NCBI GenBank assembly: GCA_031284185.1
Contig: JAITAJ010000217.1
Coordinates: forward strand, 1-5,101
Direction of reading: 5' to 3'
Source: Accumulibacter sp.
Lineage (GTDB): Bacteria > Pseudomonadota > Gammaproteobacteria > Burkholderiales > Rhodocyclaceae
Length of the DNA stretch: 5,101 nucleotides
Shown: one piece after another, positions 1-5,101 of the stretch
Layout of the letters: each line of letters begins with the position of its first letter
Position numbering within the stretch: the first letter of the stretch is position 1
Made by a program: the position numbers and the translations under genes
The notes under the pieces: generated by a model
The model's input: the letters and a program-made list of their open reading frames with translations, nothing else
Told to the model about the DNA's origin: nothing
Database searches by the model: none

Positions 1-1
1 C

Positions 2-1057
2 GACGATACCGACGGAACCGACGTCGCCTTTCTGCGCAAGGGCATGACCGCGGAGATGGTCGCCGCCGTCGCCAAGATCTGCTCCAACGCCGACCTGATC
101 TACGGCGCGAAGAGAATGCCGGTGATCAAGAAGGCCAACACCACCATCGGCATTCCCGGACGCATGTGCGCCCGTTTGCAGCCCAACGACACCCGCGACA
201 ACATCGAGAGCATCCGGGCGCAAATCTTCGAGGGACTCTCCTACGGCGTCGGCGACGCGGTCATCGGCGTCAACCCGGTGACCGACAACGTGGAAAACGT
301 CCGCCGCCTGTTGGACGTCGTCTACGAGATCATCGACAAATACGACATCCCCACGCAGGGCTGCGTCCTGGCGCACGTCACGACGCAGATCGCCGCGATC
401 GGGCAGGGCGCGCCCGGCGGCCTGATCTTCCAGAGCATCTGCGGCAGCGAGAAGGGGCTGAAGGAATTCGGCGTCACGCTGGACATGCTCGACGAGGCCG
501 TGGCGATCGGGCGCACGCGCAACCGTCTGGCAGGCCCGAACTGCATGTATTTCGAGACCGGCCAGGGATCCGCGCTGTCCGCCGGCGCCAACCACGGCGC
601 CGACCAGGTGACGATGGAGGCGCGCAATTACGGACTGGCGCGTCATTACGATCCGATGCTCGTCAATACCGTCGTCGGATTCATCGGGCCGGAATACCTC
701 TACAACGATCGCCAGATCATCCGGGCGGGACTGGAAGATCACTTCATGGGCAAGCTGTCGGGCATCTCGATGGGATGCGACACCTGCTACACCAACCACG
801 CGGAAGCCGACCAGAACTCCAACGAGAACCTGATGGTGCTGCTTGCCGCCGCCGGCTGCAACTACATCATGGGCATGCCGCTCGGCGACGACATCATGCT
901 GAACTATCAGACCAGCGCCTTCCACGACACGGCGACCCTGCGCCAGTTGTTCAACTGCCGCCCGGCGCCGGAATTCGAGCGCTGGCTGGAAAAGCAGGGC
1001 CTGATGGAAAACGGCAGACTGACTCCCGCGGCGGGCGATGCCTCCTTCTTCTTCTGA
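2..1057 (+). CDS. eutB: Ethanolamine ammonia-lyase large subunit EutB (5' end missing)
   Basis: This is the catalytic subunit of adenosylcobalamin-dependent ethanolamine ammonia-lyase, which converts ethanolamine to acetaldehyde and ammonia inside the Eut microcompartment. The frame is open from base 2 and ends at TGA 1055-1057, giving 351 residues. The text before the first ATG (base 44) already matches the family (AFLRKG), so that ATG is internal. By my recollection of the 453-residue E. coli protein, the window starts near residue 103 and runs to the end without net indels; about 102 residues lie off the left edge. In that numbering the active-site residues line up: Arg160 and Gln162 (ARLQPNDT), Asn193 (GVNPVTD), Glu287 (FETGQG, codon 554-556), Phe329 (VGFIGPEY) and Asp362 (MGCDTCY). 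The C-terminus is SFFF, where E. coli has SLFF. The gene looks intact and functional. eutC follows after 19 bases. The family call is near certain. Confidence 0.98.
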   Translation, partial: DDTDGTDVAFLRKGMTAEMVAAVAKICSNADLIYGAKRMPVIKKANTTIGIPGRMCARLQPNDTRDNIESIRAQIFEGLSYGVGDAVIGVNPVTDNVENVRRLLDVVYEIIDKYDIPTQGCVLAHVTTQIAAIGQGAPGGLIFQSICGSEKGLKEFGVTLDMLDEAVAIGRTRNRLAGPNCMYFETGQGSALSAGANHGADQVTMEARNYGLARHYDPMLVNTVVGFIGPEYLYNDRQIIRAGLEDHFMGKLSGISMGCDTCYTNHAEADQNSNENLMVLLAAAGCNYIMGMPLGDDIMLNYQTSAFHDTATLRQLFNCRPAPEFERWLEKQGLMENGRLTPAAGDASFFF

Positions 1058-1061
1058 GCGC

Positions 1062-1066
1062 GAGGA
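1062..1066 (+). promoter_or_regulatory. Ribosome binding site for eutC
   Basis: GAGGA lies in the eutB-eutC gap, 10 bases before the ATG at 1077. The spacing is a little long. An in-frame TTG at 1071 sits only 4 bases away, so it is a poor alternative. The MDQ start seen in EutC relatives favours the ATG. Confidence 0.5.
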
Positions 1067-1076
1067 TTTATTGATC

Positions 1077-1952
1077 ATGGACCAAAGACAAATCGAAGAC
1101 ATCGTCCGCGCCGTCATGGAAAAGATCGGCAACGGCGGCAAGGGCAGCGTGCCGGGCAACCCGGCGGACATTTCTCCCGCCGCGGTCGACGGCGTTCTTC
1201 CCGATCTGGGGAGCGACAGCGTGAAGAACTGGATCGGCGTACTTGACCCGAAGCGCCCCGAGGTGCTCCAGGAGCTGAAAAAGAGCACCGCCTCGCGCGT
1301 GTGCTGCGGGCGCGTCGGCATGCGTCCGCGCACGACCTCCTTTCTGCGCTTCCTGGCGGATCACTCGCGCTCCAAGGACACCGTGCTGCAAGACGTTCCC
1401 AGCGAGTGGATCGAGAAAACGGGGCTGATCGAAGTGCAAAGCGAGATCACGGACAAGGATCAATACCTCACCCGCCCGGACATGGGACGCCGCCTGTCGA
1501 AGGAAGCGATCGACGTCCTCGGCGCCAAATGCAAGAAGAACCCGCAGGTTCAGGTGGTCGTTTCCGACGGCCTGTCCACCGACGCGATCACGGCCAACTA
1601 CGACGAAATATTGCCGCCGCTCATGAAGGGCCTGGAGAACGCGAAGATCGACGTCGGCACGCCGTTCTTCGTGCGTTACGGGCGCGTCAAGCTCGAAGAC
1701 CAGATCGGCGAGCTGCTGGGGGCGAAGGTCGTCATCCTGCTGATCGGCGAGCGGCCCGGCCTGGGGCAGTCGGAGAGCCTGTCGTGCTACATGGTGTATG
1801 GCCCGACCTCCGCCACGGTCGAGGCCGACCGCACCTGCCTATCCAACATTCACCACGGCGGCACGCCGCCGGTGGAAGCGGCGGCGGTCATCGTGGATCT
1901 CGCCAAGAGGATGCTGGAGCAGAAGGTTTCCGGCATCGCGCTGAACAAGTGA
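1077..1952 (+). CDS. eutC: Ethanolamine ammonia-lyase small subunit EutC
   Basis: EutC is the small subunit of ethanolamine ammonia-lyase; it pairs with EutB and helps form the cobalamin pocket at the subunit interface. The start at 1077 gives 291 residues beginning MDQRQIEDIVRAVM, which matches the enteric EutC start; E. coli EutC is about 295. An in-frame ATG at 1038 lies inside the eutB coding region and would add 13 residues not seen in the family. Residues 1-18 form an amphipathic helix equivalent to the peptide known to target EutC into the shell, followed by a Gly/Pro/Ala-rich linker to about residue 45. The catalytic part shows RPRTTSFLRFLADHSRSKDT (84-102), YLTRPDMGRR (130-139), SDGLSTDAI (163-171), GERPGLGQSESLSCY (224-238) and a C-terminal NIHHGGTPPVEAA block (257-269). 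No motif is missing. eutL begins 28 bases downstream. Confidence 0.97.
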   Translation: MDQRQIEDIVRAVMEKIGNGGKGSVPGNPADISPAAVDGVLPDLGSDSVKNWIGVLDPKRPEVLQELKKSTASRVCCGRVGMRPRTTSFLRFLADHSRSKDTVLQDVPSEWIEKTGLIEVQSEITDKDQYLTRPDMGRRLSKEAIDVLGAKCKKNPQVQVVVSDGLSTDAITANYDEILPPLMKGLENAKIDVGTPFFVRYGRVKLEDQIGELLGAKVVILLIGERPGLGQSESLSCYMVYGPTSATVEADRTCLSNIHHGGTPPVEAAAVIVDLAKRMLEQKVSGIALNK

Positions 1953-1968
1953 TCCCATTGGCTCAACT

Positions 1969-1973
1969 GGAGA
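1969..1973 (+). promoter_or_regulatory. Ribosome binding site for eutL
   Basis: GGAGA lies 7 bases upstream of the ATG at 1981, within the short eutC-eutL gap. Motif and spacing are both good, and they support that start. Confidence 0.7.
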
Positions 1974-1980
1974 TAATCTC

Positions 1981-2643
1981 ATGGCTGTTCTCGACATCAT
2001 CAAACCCAGCGTGCAAGCGGTACGTCTGATCGCCTCCATCGCGCCGGACCTGAAGAAGCAACTCAAGCTCCCCGAGCACGTGAACAGTCTGGGGCTGCTC
2101 ACGGCGGATTCGGACGACGTCACGTACATCGCCGCCGACGAAGCCACGAAACAAGCCCAGGTCGAAGTGGTTTACGGCCGCTCGCTCTACGCGGGAGCGG
2201 CGCATAGCTGTTCGCCGACCGCGGGCGAGGTCATCATCATGCTGGGCGGCCCCACGCCGGCGGAAGTGCTTGCCGGTCTCGACGCGATGCTTGCGACCAT
2301 CGAAGACGGCCCGGCCTTCCGTTGGGCGGACGAAGCCCAGACGACGGCGTTTCTGGCGCACCTCATTTCGCGTACTGGCTCGTACCTCTCCGGCCTCGCC
2401 AACATCCCGCCGGGCCAGCCGATCGCCTATCTGATCGCGCCGCCCCTGGAAGCGACCTACGGGCTGGACGCGGCCATCAAGGCGGCGGACGTCGAGATGG
2501 CCATGTACATCCCGCCGCCCTCCGAAACCAACTATTCCGGCGCCTTCCTGACCGGCGCGCAGGCCGCCTGCAAGGCGGCGTGCAACGCCTTCACCGAAGC
2601 CGTCCTGGAAGTCGGTCGCAACCCCATCCGCCGCGGCGGATAG
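1981..2643 (+). CDS. eutL: Microcompartment shell protein EutL (tandem BMC, trimeric)
   Basis: EutL is a trimeric shell tile with two circularly permuted BMC folds per chain. Family structures show a central pore that can open or close and smaller pores that bind ethanolamine, so it is thought to gate metabolite or cofactor passage. The 220 residues match the roughly 219-residue E. coli protein end to end. Landmarks are SLGLLTADSDDVTYIAADEA (36-55), VVYGRSLYAGAAH (63-75), SPTAGEVIIMLGGP (78-91), SRTGSYLSG (130-138) and, in the second half, APPLEATYGLDAAIKAADVE (153-172) and SETNYSGAFLTGAQAACKAA (181-200). The start at 1981 has a good ribosome binding site. The gene ends in TAG at 2641-2643 after NPIRRGG, close to the natural family C-terminus (NPIQRA). 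The same reading frame stays open after this stop into eutK, which is discussed as a finding. Confidence 0.97.
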   Translation: MAVLDIIKPSVQAVRLIASIAPDLKKQLKLPEHVNSLGLLTADSDDVTYIAADEATKQAQVEVVYGRSLYAGAAHSCSPTAGEVIIMLGGPTPAEVLAGLDAMLATIEDGPAFRWADEAQTTAFLAHLISRTGSYLSGLANIPPGQPIAYLIAPPLEATYGLDAAIKAADVEMAMYIPPPSETNYSGAFLTGAQAACKAACNAFTEAVLEVGRNPIRRGG

Positions 2644-2676
2644 GGCCTCGTCGAGACGGTCGGATTCATTCGGTCG
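2644..2676 (+). other. eutL-eutK intergenic gap with BMC-like in-frame text
   Basis: These 33 bases hold no convincing ribosome binding site for eutK. Read in the frame shared by eutL and eutK they encode GLVETVGFIRS with no further stop. That text resembles the first strand of BMC domains. The bases at 2644-2655 match 2695-2706 in eutK at 10 of 12 positions. The gap may be a relic of a duplicated BMC start, or the match may be chance; I cannot decide from the sequence. Confidence 0.3.
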
Positions 2677-3306
2677 ATGAAGATAGATTCGTTCGGACTC
2701 ATCGAGGTTCGTGGGCTGGTCACGGCGATCGAGACAGCCGACGCCATGCTGAAGGCGGCGAACGTGCGGCTGATCCGCCAGCACCGGATCAGTCCGGGGC
2801 TCATCACCCTGATCGTCGAAGGCGATCTCGGCGCCTGCCGCGCGGCGGTCGACGCCGGCGCCGCCGCCGCGGCGCGTCTGGGCGAAGTCGTCGGCCGGCT
2901 GGAGATCGGCCGTCCCGACGGCGATACGGAAACGATGGTTCTGTCGCTGCTTTCTTCTTCTTCTTCTTCTTCCTCTTCCTCCGGCGGCCAGGCGGACGAA
3001 CGGCCCAGTGCGTGGCCCGATCCGCCGCCGCCCCCGGCGGACGCTCCGAACGGCGGGACGCCGCCATCGGAAGAAACGGCGGAAGGCGGCCCGATCACGG
3101 AGGGTGAGACGGCGGAGGCCCGCGCGGTGATGCTCGCCTTCATCGCCGAATTTCCCAGAGGGCGCAGTTGGGCGGAGATCACGCGATTCTTCCCGGAATA
3201 CGCCGGCCATGAGAGCCTCTTGAAAGAGATGGTCGAAGAAGGGGCCTTGCGCAAGAAAGGTTTGCGCTACCTTCGCAGCGATGAGAATCGCGGCAAGGAT
3301 CGATGA
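2677..3306 (+). CDS. eutK: Shell-associated protein EutK: BMC domain, long linker, winged-helix-like C-terminus
   Basis: EutK is a minor Eut microcompartment protein. E. coli EutK is about 166 residues, is reported to be monomeric, and carries a C-terminal helix-turn-helix fold suspected of binding nucleic acid. This protein has 209 residues. Residues 5-90 are a BMC domain, with FGLIEVRGLVTAIETADAML (6-25), VEGDLGACRAAVDAG (47-61) and EIGRPDGDTE (76-85). Residues 91-146 are a disordered linker containing ten serines (93-102), five prolines (116-120) and an acidic Gly/Glu/Thr stretch. Residues 147-200 match the enteric C-terminal domain, ending in a basic hairpin (GALRKKGLRYLR, 189-200). The extra length is nearly all linker. 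ATG 2677 is the only standard start after the eutL stop and has a weak ribosome site, so translation may be coupled to eutL. The stop overlaps a possible pduS start. What the C-terminal domain binds is unknown. Confidence 0.9.
   Translation: MKIDSFGLIEVRGLVTAIETADAMLKAANVRLIRQHRISPGLITLIVEGDLGACRAAVDAGAAAAARLGEVVGRLEIGRPDGDTETMVLSLLSSSSSSSSSSGGQADERPSAWPDPPPPPADAPNGGTPPSEETAEGGPITEGETAEARAVMLAFIAEFPRGRSWAEITRFFPEYAGHESLLKEMVEEGALRKKGLRYLRSDENRGKDR
2950..2982 (+). repeat. TCT microsatellite in a 33-base pure pyrimidine tract
   Basis: All 33 bases on this strand are C or T. Within them 2953-2970 is six perfect TCT units, followed by TCC TCT TCC TCC. In the eutK frame, 2953-2982 encodes ten serines. 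TCT is a rare serine codon in the rest of this GC-rich window, so the tract stands out in base composition. Because the unit is three bases, gain or loss of units would change linker length without breaking the frame. The TCT run is also mirror-symmetric, a property of triplex-prone DNA. Confidence 0.9.
3021..3041 (+). repeat. Small GC-rich inverted repeat in the EutK linker
   Basis: TCCGCCG (3021-3027) and CGGCGGA (3035-3041) are perfect 7-base complementary arms around a 7-base loop. The element lies inside eutK, in the codons for the proline run. GC-rich coding DNA makes such hairpins by chance often, and there is no U-tract, so it is not a terminator. Confidence 0.3.
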
Positions 3307-3329
3307 CGGCTTCCGGAAAGCGGACTCCC

Positions 3330-4661
3330 ATGACTAAAAGCGCGCAGGAAATCGTCCAAAAGGTATTCCAGGCCGGTGTCGTGGGCGCGGGCGGCGCGGG
3401 TTTCCCCACGCACGTGAAGCTCGGCGCCAGGGCGGAGATTTACCTCGTCAACGGCGCGGAATGCGAGCCTCTGCTGAAAACGGATCAGCAACTGGCCGCG
3501 CGGGAAGCCGCCCGGCTGGTGAGGGGGCTTGCGCTCGGCATGAGGGCGACCGGCGCGAAGGAAGGCATCATCGCGCTCAAGGCCAAATACACCGAAGCCA
3601 TCGAAGCGCTCGCGCCGCGGCTCTCCGCGGACATGCGCATCCACATCCTGCGGGACATCTACCCGGCGGGCGACGAGGTCATCGCCATCTGGATGGCGAC
3701 CGGCAGGCGCGTACCGCCGGGCGGGCTGCCGCTCGACATCGGCGTCGTCGTGAACAACGTGCAGACCCTGATCAACGTGGCGCGCGCCGTCGACGACGAC
3801 GCGCCCGTGACGCACCGCACGCTGACCGTGACCGGCCTGGTCAGGCAGCCGGCGACGCTCACCCTGCCGATCGGCGCGCCGATGCGCGAGGCCATCGAAC
3901 TGGCCGGCGGTCTCTCGATCGAGGCAAAAGACGCGGCGTACATCGACGGTGGCCCGATGATGGGCAAGCGGCTCGATTCCCTGGATTCGCCCATCACCAA
4001 AACGACCGGCGGCCTCATCGCGCTTCCCGCGGATCACCCGCTGATCCGCTGCCGCCGCGCGGACATGCGTTCCATCGTCAACACGGCGCGGACGGTGTGC
4101 GAGCAATGCCTGCTTTGCACCGAGCTGTGCCCGAGACACCTGATCGGGCACGAACTCTCTCCGCATCTCATCGTCCGCTCGGTCAATTACGATCACGTCG
4201 CGCAGCCTTCCGTCCTCCTCTCCGCATTGACCTGTTCCGAATGCGCCGTCTGCGAAGCCTACGCCTGCCCCGTCGGAATCTCCCCCATGCGTCTCAATCA
4301 GGCGCTCAAGGCCGGGTTCCGCGCCGAGGGCGCGCGCTACCGGGGCGGCTTGCGGCTGGCCGACCCCATGATCGACGCCCGCCTGATTCCCGTCTCGCGT
4401 CTCATCACCCGCATCGGCGTCGCGCCCTACTACCGCGCCGCGCCGCTGTCACCGCAAACGCATTCGTCGAGGCGCGTCGTGATCAGGCTGCGCCAGCACA
4501 TCGGCTCCCCGGCGATCGCCTGCGTCGAGGCCGGCGAGACGGTTCGCCGCGGCCAACGCATCGGGGAAGCGCCTGCCAACGCGCTCGGCGTTCCCGTTCA
4601 TGCCAGCATCGATGGCGTCGTGACCGAAGTCACCGGCGAAGCCATCGTTATCGAGAGGTGA
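3330..4661 (+). CDS. pduS: PduS-like iron-sulfur flavoprotein (cobalamin reductase, RnfC family)
   Basis: PduS is known from propanediol compartments as an NADH-dependent flavin and iron-sulfur protein that reduces cobalamin so the adenosyl cofactor can be rebuilt. From ATG 3330 it has 443 residues; Salmonella PduS has about 451. In order it shows a glycine-rich nucleotide/flavin loop GVVGAGGAGFPTHVK (16-30), NGAECEP (41-47), YPAGDE (111-116), VVNNVQT (140-146), an SLBB-type region (about 163-200), two cysteine clusters, and a C-terminal barrel-sandwich domain with PVHASIDGVV (422-431). The clusters are C257-x2-C260-x2-C263-x3-C267-P and C302-x2-C305-x2-C308-x4-C313-P, expected to hold two [4Fe-4S] centres. 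The segment CPRHLIGHELSPHL is typical of PduS rather than respiratory RnfC. An upstream ATG at 3303 overlaps the eutK stop and would add nine non-conserved residues; I prefer 3330 because it matches the family N-terminus. pduT follows after 4 bases, as in pdu operons. Confidence 0.93.
   Translation: MTKSAQEIVQKVFQAGVVGAGGAGFPTHVKLGARAEIYLVNGAECEPLLKTDQQLAAREAARLVRGLALGMRATGAKEGIIALKAKYTEAIEALAPRLSADMRIHILRDIYPAGDEVIAIWMATGRRVPPGGLPLDIGVVVNNVQTLINVARAVDDDAPVTHRTLTVTGLVRQPATLTLPIGAPMREAIELAGGLSIEAKDAAYIDGGPMMGKRLDSLDSPITKTTGGLIALPADHPLIRCRRADMRSIVNTARTVCEQCLLCTELCPRHLIGHELSPHLIVRSVNYDHVAQPSVLLSALTCSECAVCEAYACPVGISPMRLNQALKAGFRAEGARYRGGLRLADPMIDARLIPVSRLITRIGVAPYYRAAPLSPQTHSSRRVVIRLRQHIGSPAIACVEAGETVRRGQRIGEAPANALGVPVHASIDGVVTEVTGEAIVIER
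4655..4661 (+). promoter_or_regulatory. Strong ribosome binding site deciding the pduT GTG start
   Basis: GAGGTGA is a near-complete anti-Shine-Dalgarno match that overlaps the pduS stop codon. It lies 4 bases before GTG 4666, with GAGG 7 bases away. It identifies the GTG as the start, although no ATG occurs there, and suggests coupled translation of pduS and pduT. Confidence 0.85.
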
Positions 4662-4665
4662 TTCC

Positions 4666-5101
4666 GTGCTCCATGCCATCGGTCTGATCGAAACGAACAG
4701 CATCGCCAAGGGGATCGAGGCGGGCGACGCCATGCTGAAAACGGCGGCGGTCACGCTGCTCGTCGCCAAGACCATCTGTCCGGGAAAATATATCGTCATG
4801 GTGGGTGGAGACGTGGCGGCCGTCCGCCAATCGGTCGACGCGGGGGCGGCGCTCTCCGAGCGCGTCCTGGTCGATCATTTCGTCATTCCCAACCTTCATC
4901 CCGCCATTCTGCCGTCGATCAGCGGCGTCACGCCGGTCGATGAGATGCGCGCCGTCGGCGTCGTGGAAACATTCAGCGTCGCCGCCTGCATCGAATCCGC
5001 CGACGCCTCGGTCAAGGCGGCCAGCGTCGTGCCCATCCGCACGCATCTTGCCTTCGGCATCGGCGGAAAATGCTATTACGTCCTGACGGGCGACGTCGCC
5101 G
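4666..5101 (+). CDS. pduT: PduT-like tandem BMC shell protein with Fe-S cysteine (3' end missing)
   Basis: PduT is a trimeric shell protein with two BMC domains per chain and a [4Fe-4S] cluster at the trimer axis, bound by one cysteine from each subunit. It partners with PduS and may carry electrons across the shell. From GTG 4666 the frame is open to the right edge, giving 145 residues; Salmonella PduT has about 184, so roughly 40 are cut off. BMC domain 1 begins LHAIGLIETNSIAKGIEAGD (2-21) and contains AKTICPGKY (34-42), with Cys38 (TGT 4777-4779) exactly at the cluster-binding position of Salmonella PduT. The linker LHPAILPSISGVTPVDEM (77-94) leads into domain 2, which begins AVGVVETFSVAACIESAD (96-113) and reaches HLAFGIGGKCYYVLTGDVA (127-145). 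The gene follows pduS by 4 bases, the same order as in pdu operons. The N-terminal match to PduT is strong. Confidence 0.93.
   Translation, partial: MLHAIGLIETNSIAKGIEAGDAMLKTAAVTLLVAKTICPGKYIVMVGGDVAAVRQSVDAGAALSERVLVDHFVIPNLHPAILPSISGVTPVDEMRAVGVVETFSVAACIESADASVKAASVVPIRTHLAFGIGGKCYYVLTGDVA

Noticed and set aside
1041..1055. A short TTC-rich pyrimidine stretch at the end of eutB, similar to the eutK repeat
   Set aside because: It is only 15 bases and encodes the conserved aromatic tail (SFFF against SLFF), so it needs no separate explanation.
44..1057. ATG 44 as the real start of eutB
   Set aside because: The frame is open to the left edge and the residues before it already align with EutB, so the gene starts outside the window.
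1038..1076. ATG 1038 as the start of eutC, overlapping eutB
   Set aside because: The added residues (MPPSSSEREDLLI) are read from eutB coding sequence, are not family-like and have no ribosome site. ATG 1077 gives the conserved MDQ start.
3021..3041. The GC-rich inverted repeat as a transcription terminator
   Set aside because: It is inside eutK, has a 7-base stem with no following T-run, and the operon continues downstream.
1963..3210. A 415-codon open frame on the minus strand across eutL and eutK
   Set aside because: Its translation is arginine-rich and low in family-like motifs, as expected opposite GC-rich genes. Both + strand genes beneath it are firmly identified.
3267..4196. A 309-codon open frame on the minus strand across pduS
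   Set aside because: It is rich in Arg, Asp, His and Gly with no recognisable domain, and it lies opposite the well-supported PduS reading.
3461..4687. A 408-codon + strand frame inside pduS
   Set aside because: This is the shifted-frame shadow of pduS: very Arg/Ala/His-rich, with no family motif.
4805..5086. A 93-codon + strand frame near the right edge
   Set aside because: It is an out-of-frame shadow of pduT, whose GTG start, strong ribosome site and BMC motifs are clear.

Overview
The window is one rightward, tightly packed segment of a bacterial microcompartment (BMC) operon for ethanolamine catabolism. In order it holds the 3' part of eutB, then eutC, eutL, eutK, a pduS-type iron-sulfur corrinoid reductase gene, and the 5' part of a pduT-type shell protein gene. 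All six genes lie on the + strand. The gaps run from 4 to 33 bases, with a possible ATGA overlap at eutK/pduS. I see no promoter, terminator, RNA gene, mobile element or CRISPR array. Both edges cut through genes, so the operon continues on each side.

The DNA is GC-rich by eye, with strongly GC-biased third positions and many long arginine-rich shadow frames on both strands. The Eut proteins look very like the enterobacterial ones as I remember them. EutB carries long identical blocks and has the expected length to its C-terminus, and EutC has the enteric-type N-terminal targeting helix. EutK, which I associate mainly with proteobacterial eut operons, is also present. This suggests a GC-rich, anaerobically capable bacterium, probably proteobacterial or carrying a proteobacterial-type eut operon. 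The sequence alone does not give the genus.

EutB and EutC (1-1952) form the adenosylcobalamin-dependent ethanolamine ammonia-lyase, which makes acetaldehyde and ammonia inside the compartment. EutL (1981-2643) is a trimeric, gated shell tile. EutK (2677-3306) joins a BMC domain to a C-terminal winged-helix-like domain through an unusually long low-complexity linker. PduS (3330-4661, or from 3303) has the RnfC-like glycine-rich loop, an SLBB region, two four-cysteine clusters and a C-terminal barrel-sandwich domain. PduT (4666 to the right edge) is a tandem BMC protein with the cysteine expected to hold a [4Fe-4S] cluster at a pore.

Together these suggest an ethanolamine compartment with its own electron path: NADH to PduS, then either to cobalamin to keep the lyase cofactor reduced, or through PduT across the shell. 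PduS and PduT are best known from propanediol compartments, and the classical enteric eut operon lacks them. The hybrid eut-pdu layout is therefore the most notable feature of the window. The second is the EutK linker, which contains a perfect TCT trinucleotide repeat encoding most of a ten-serine run.
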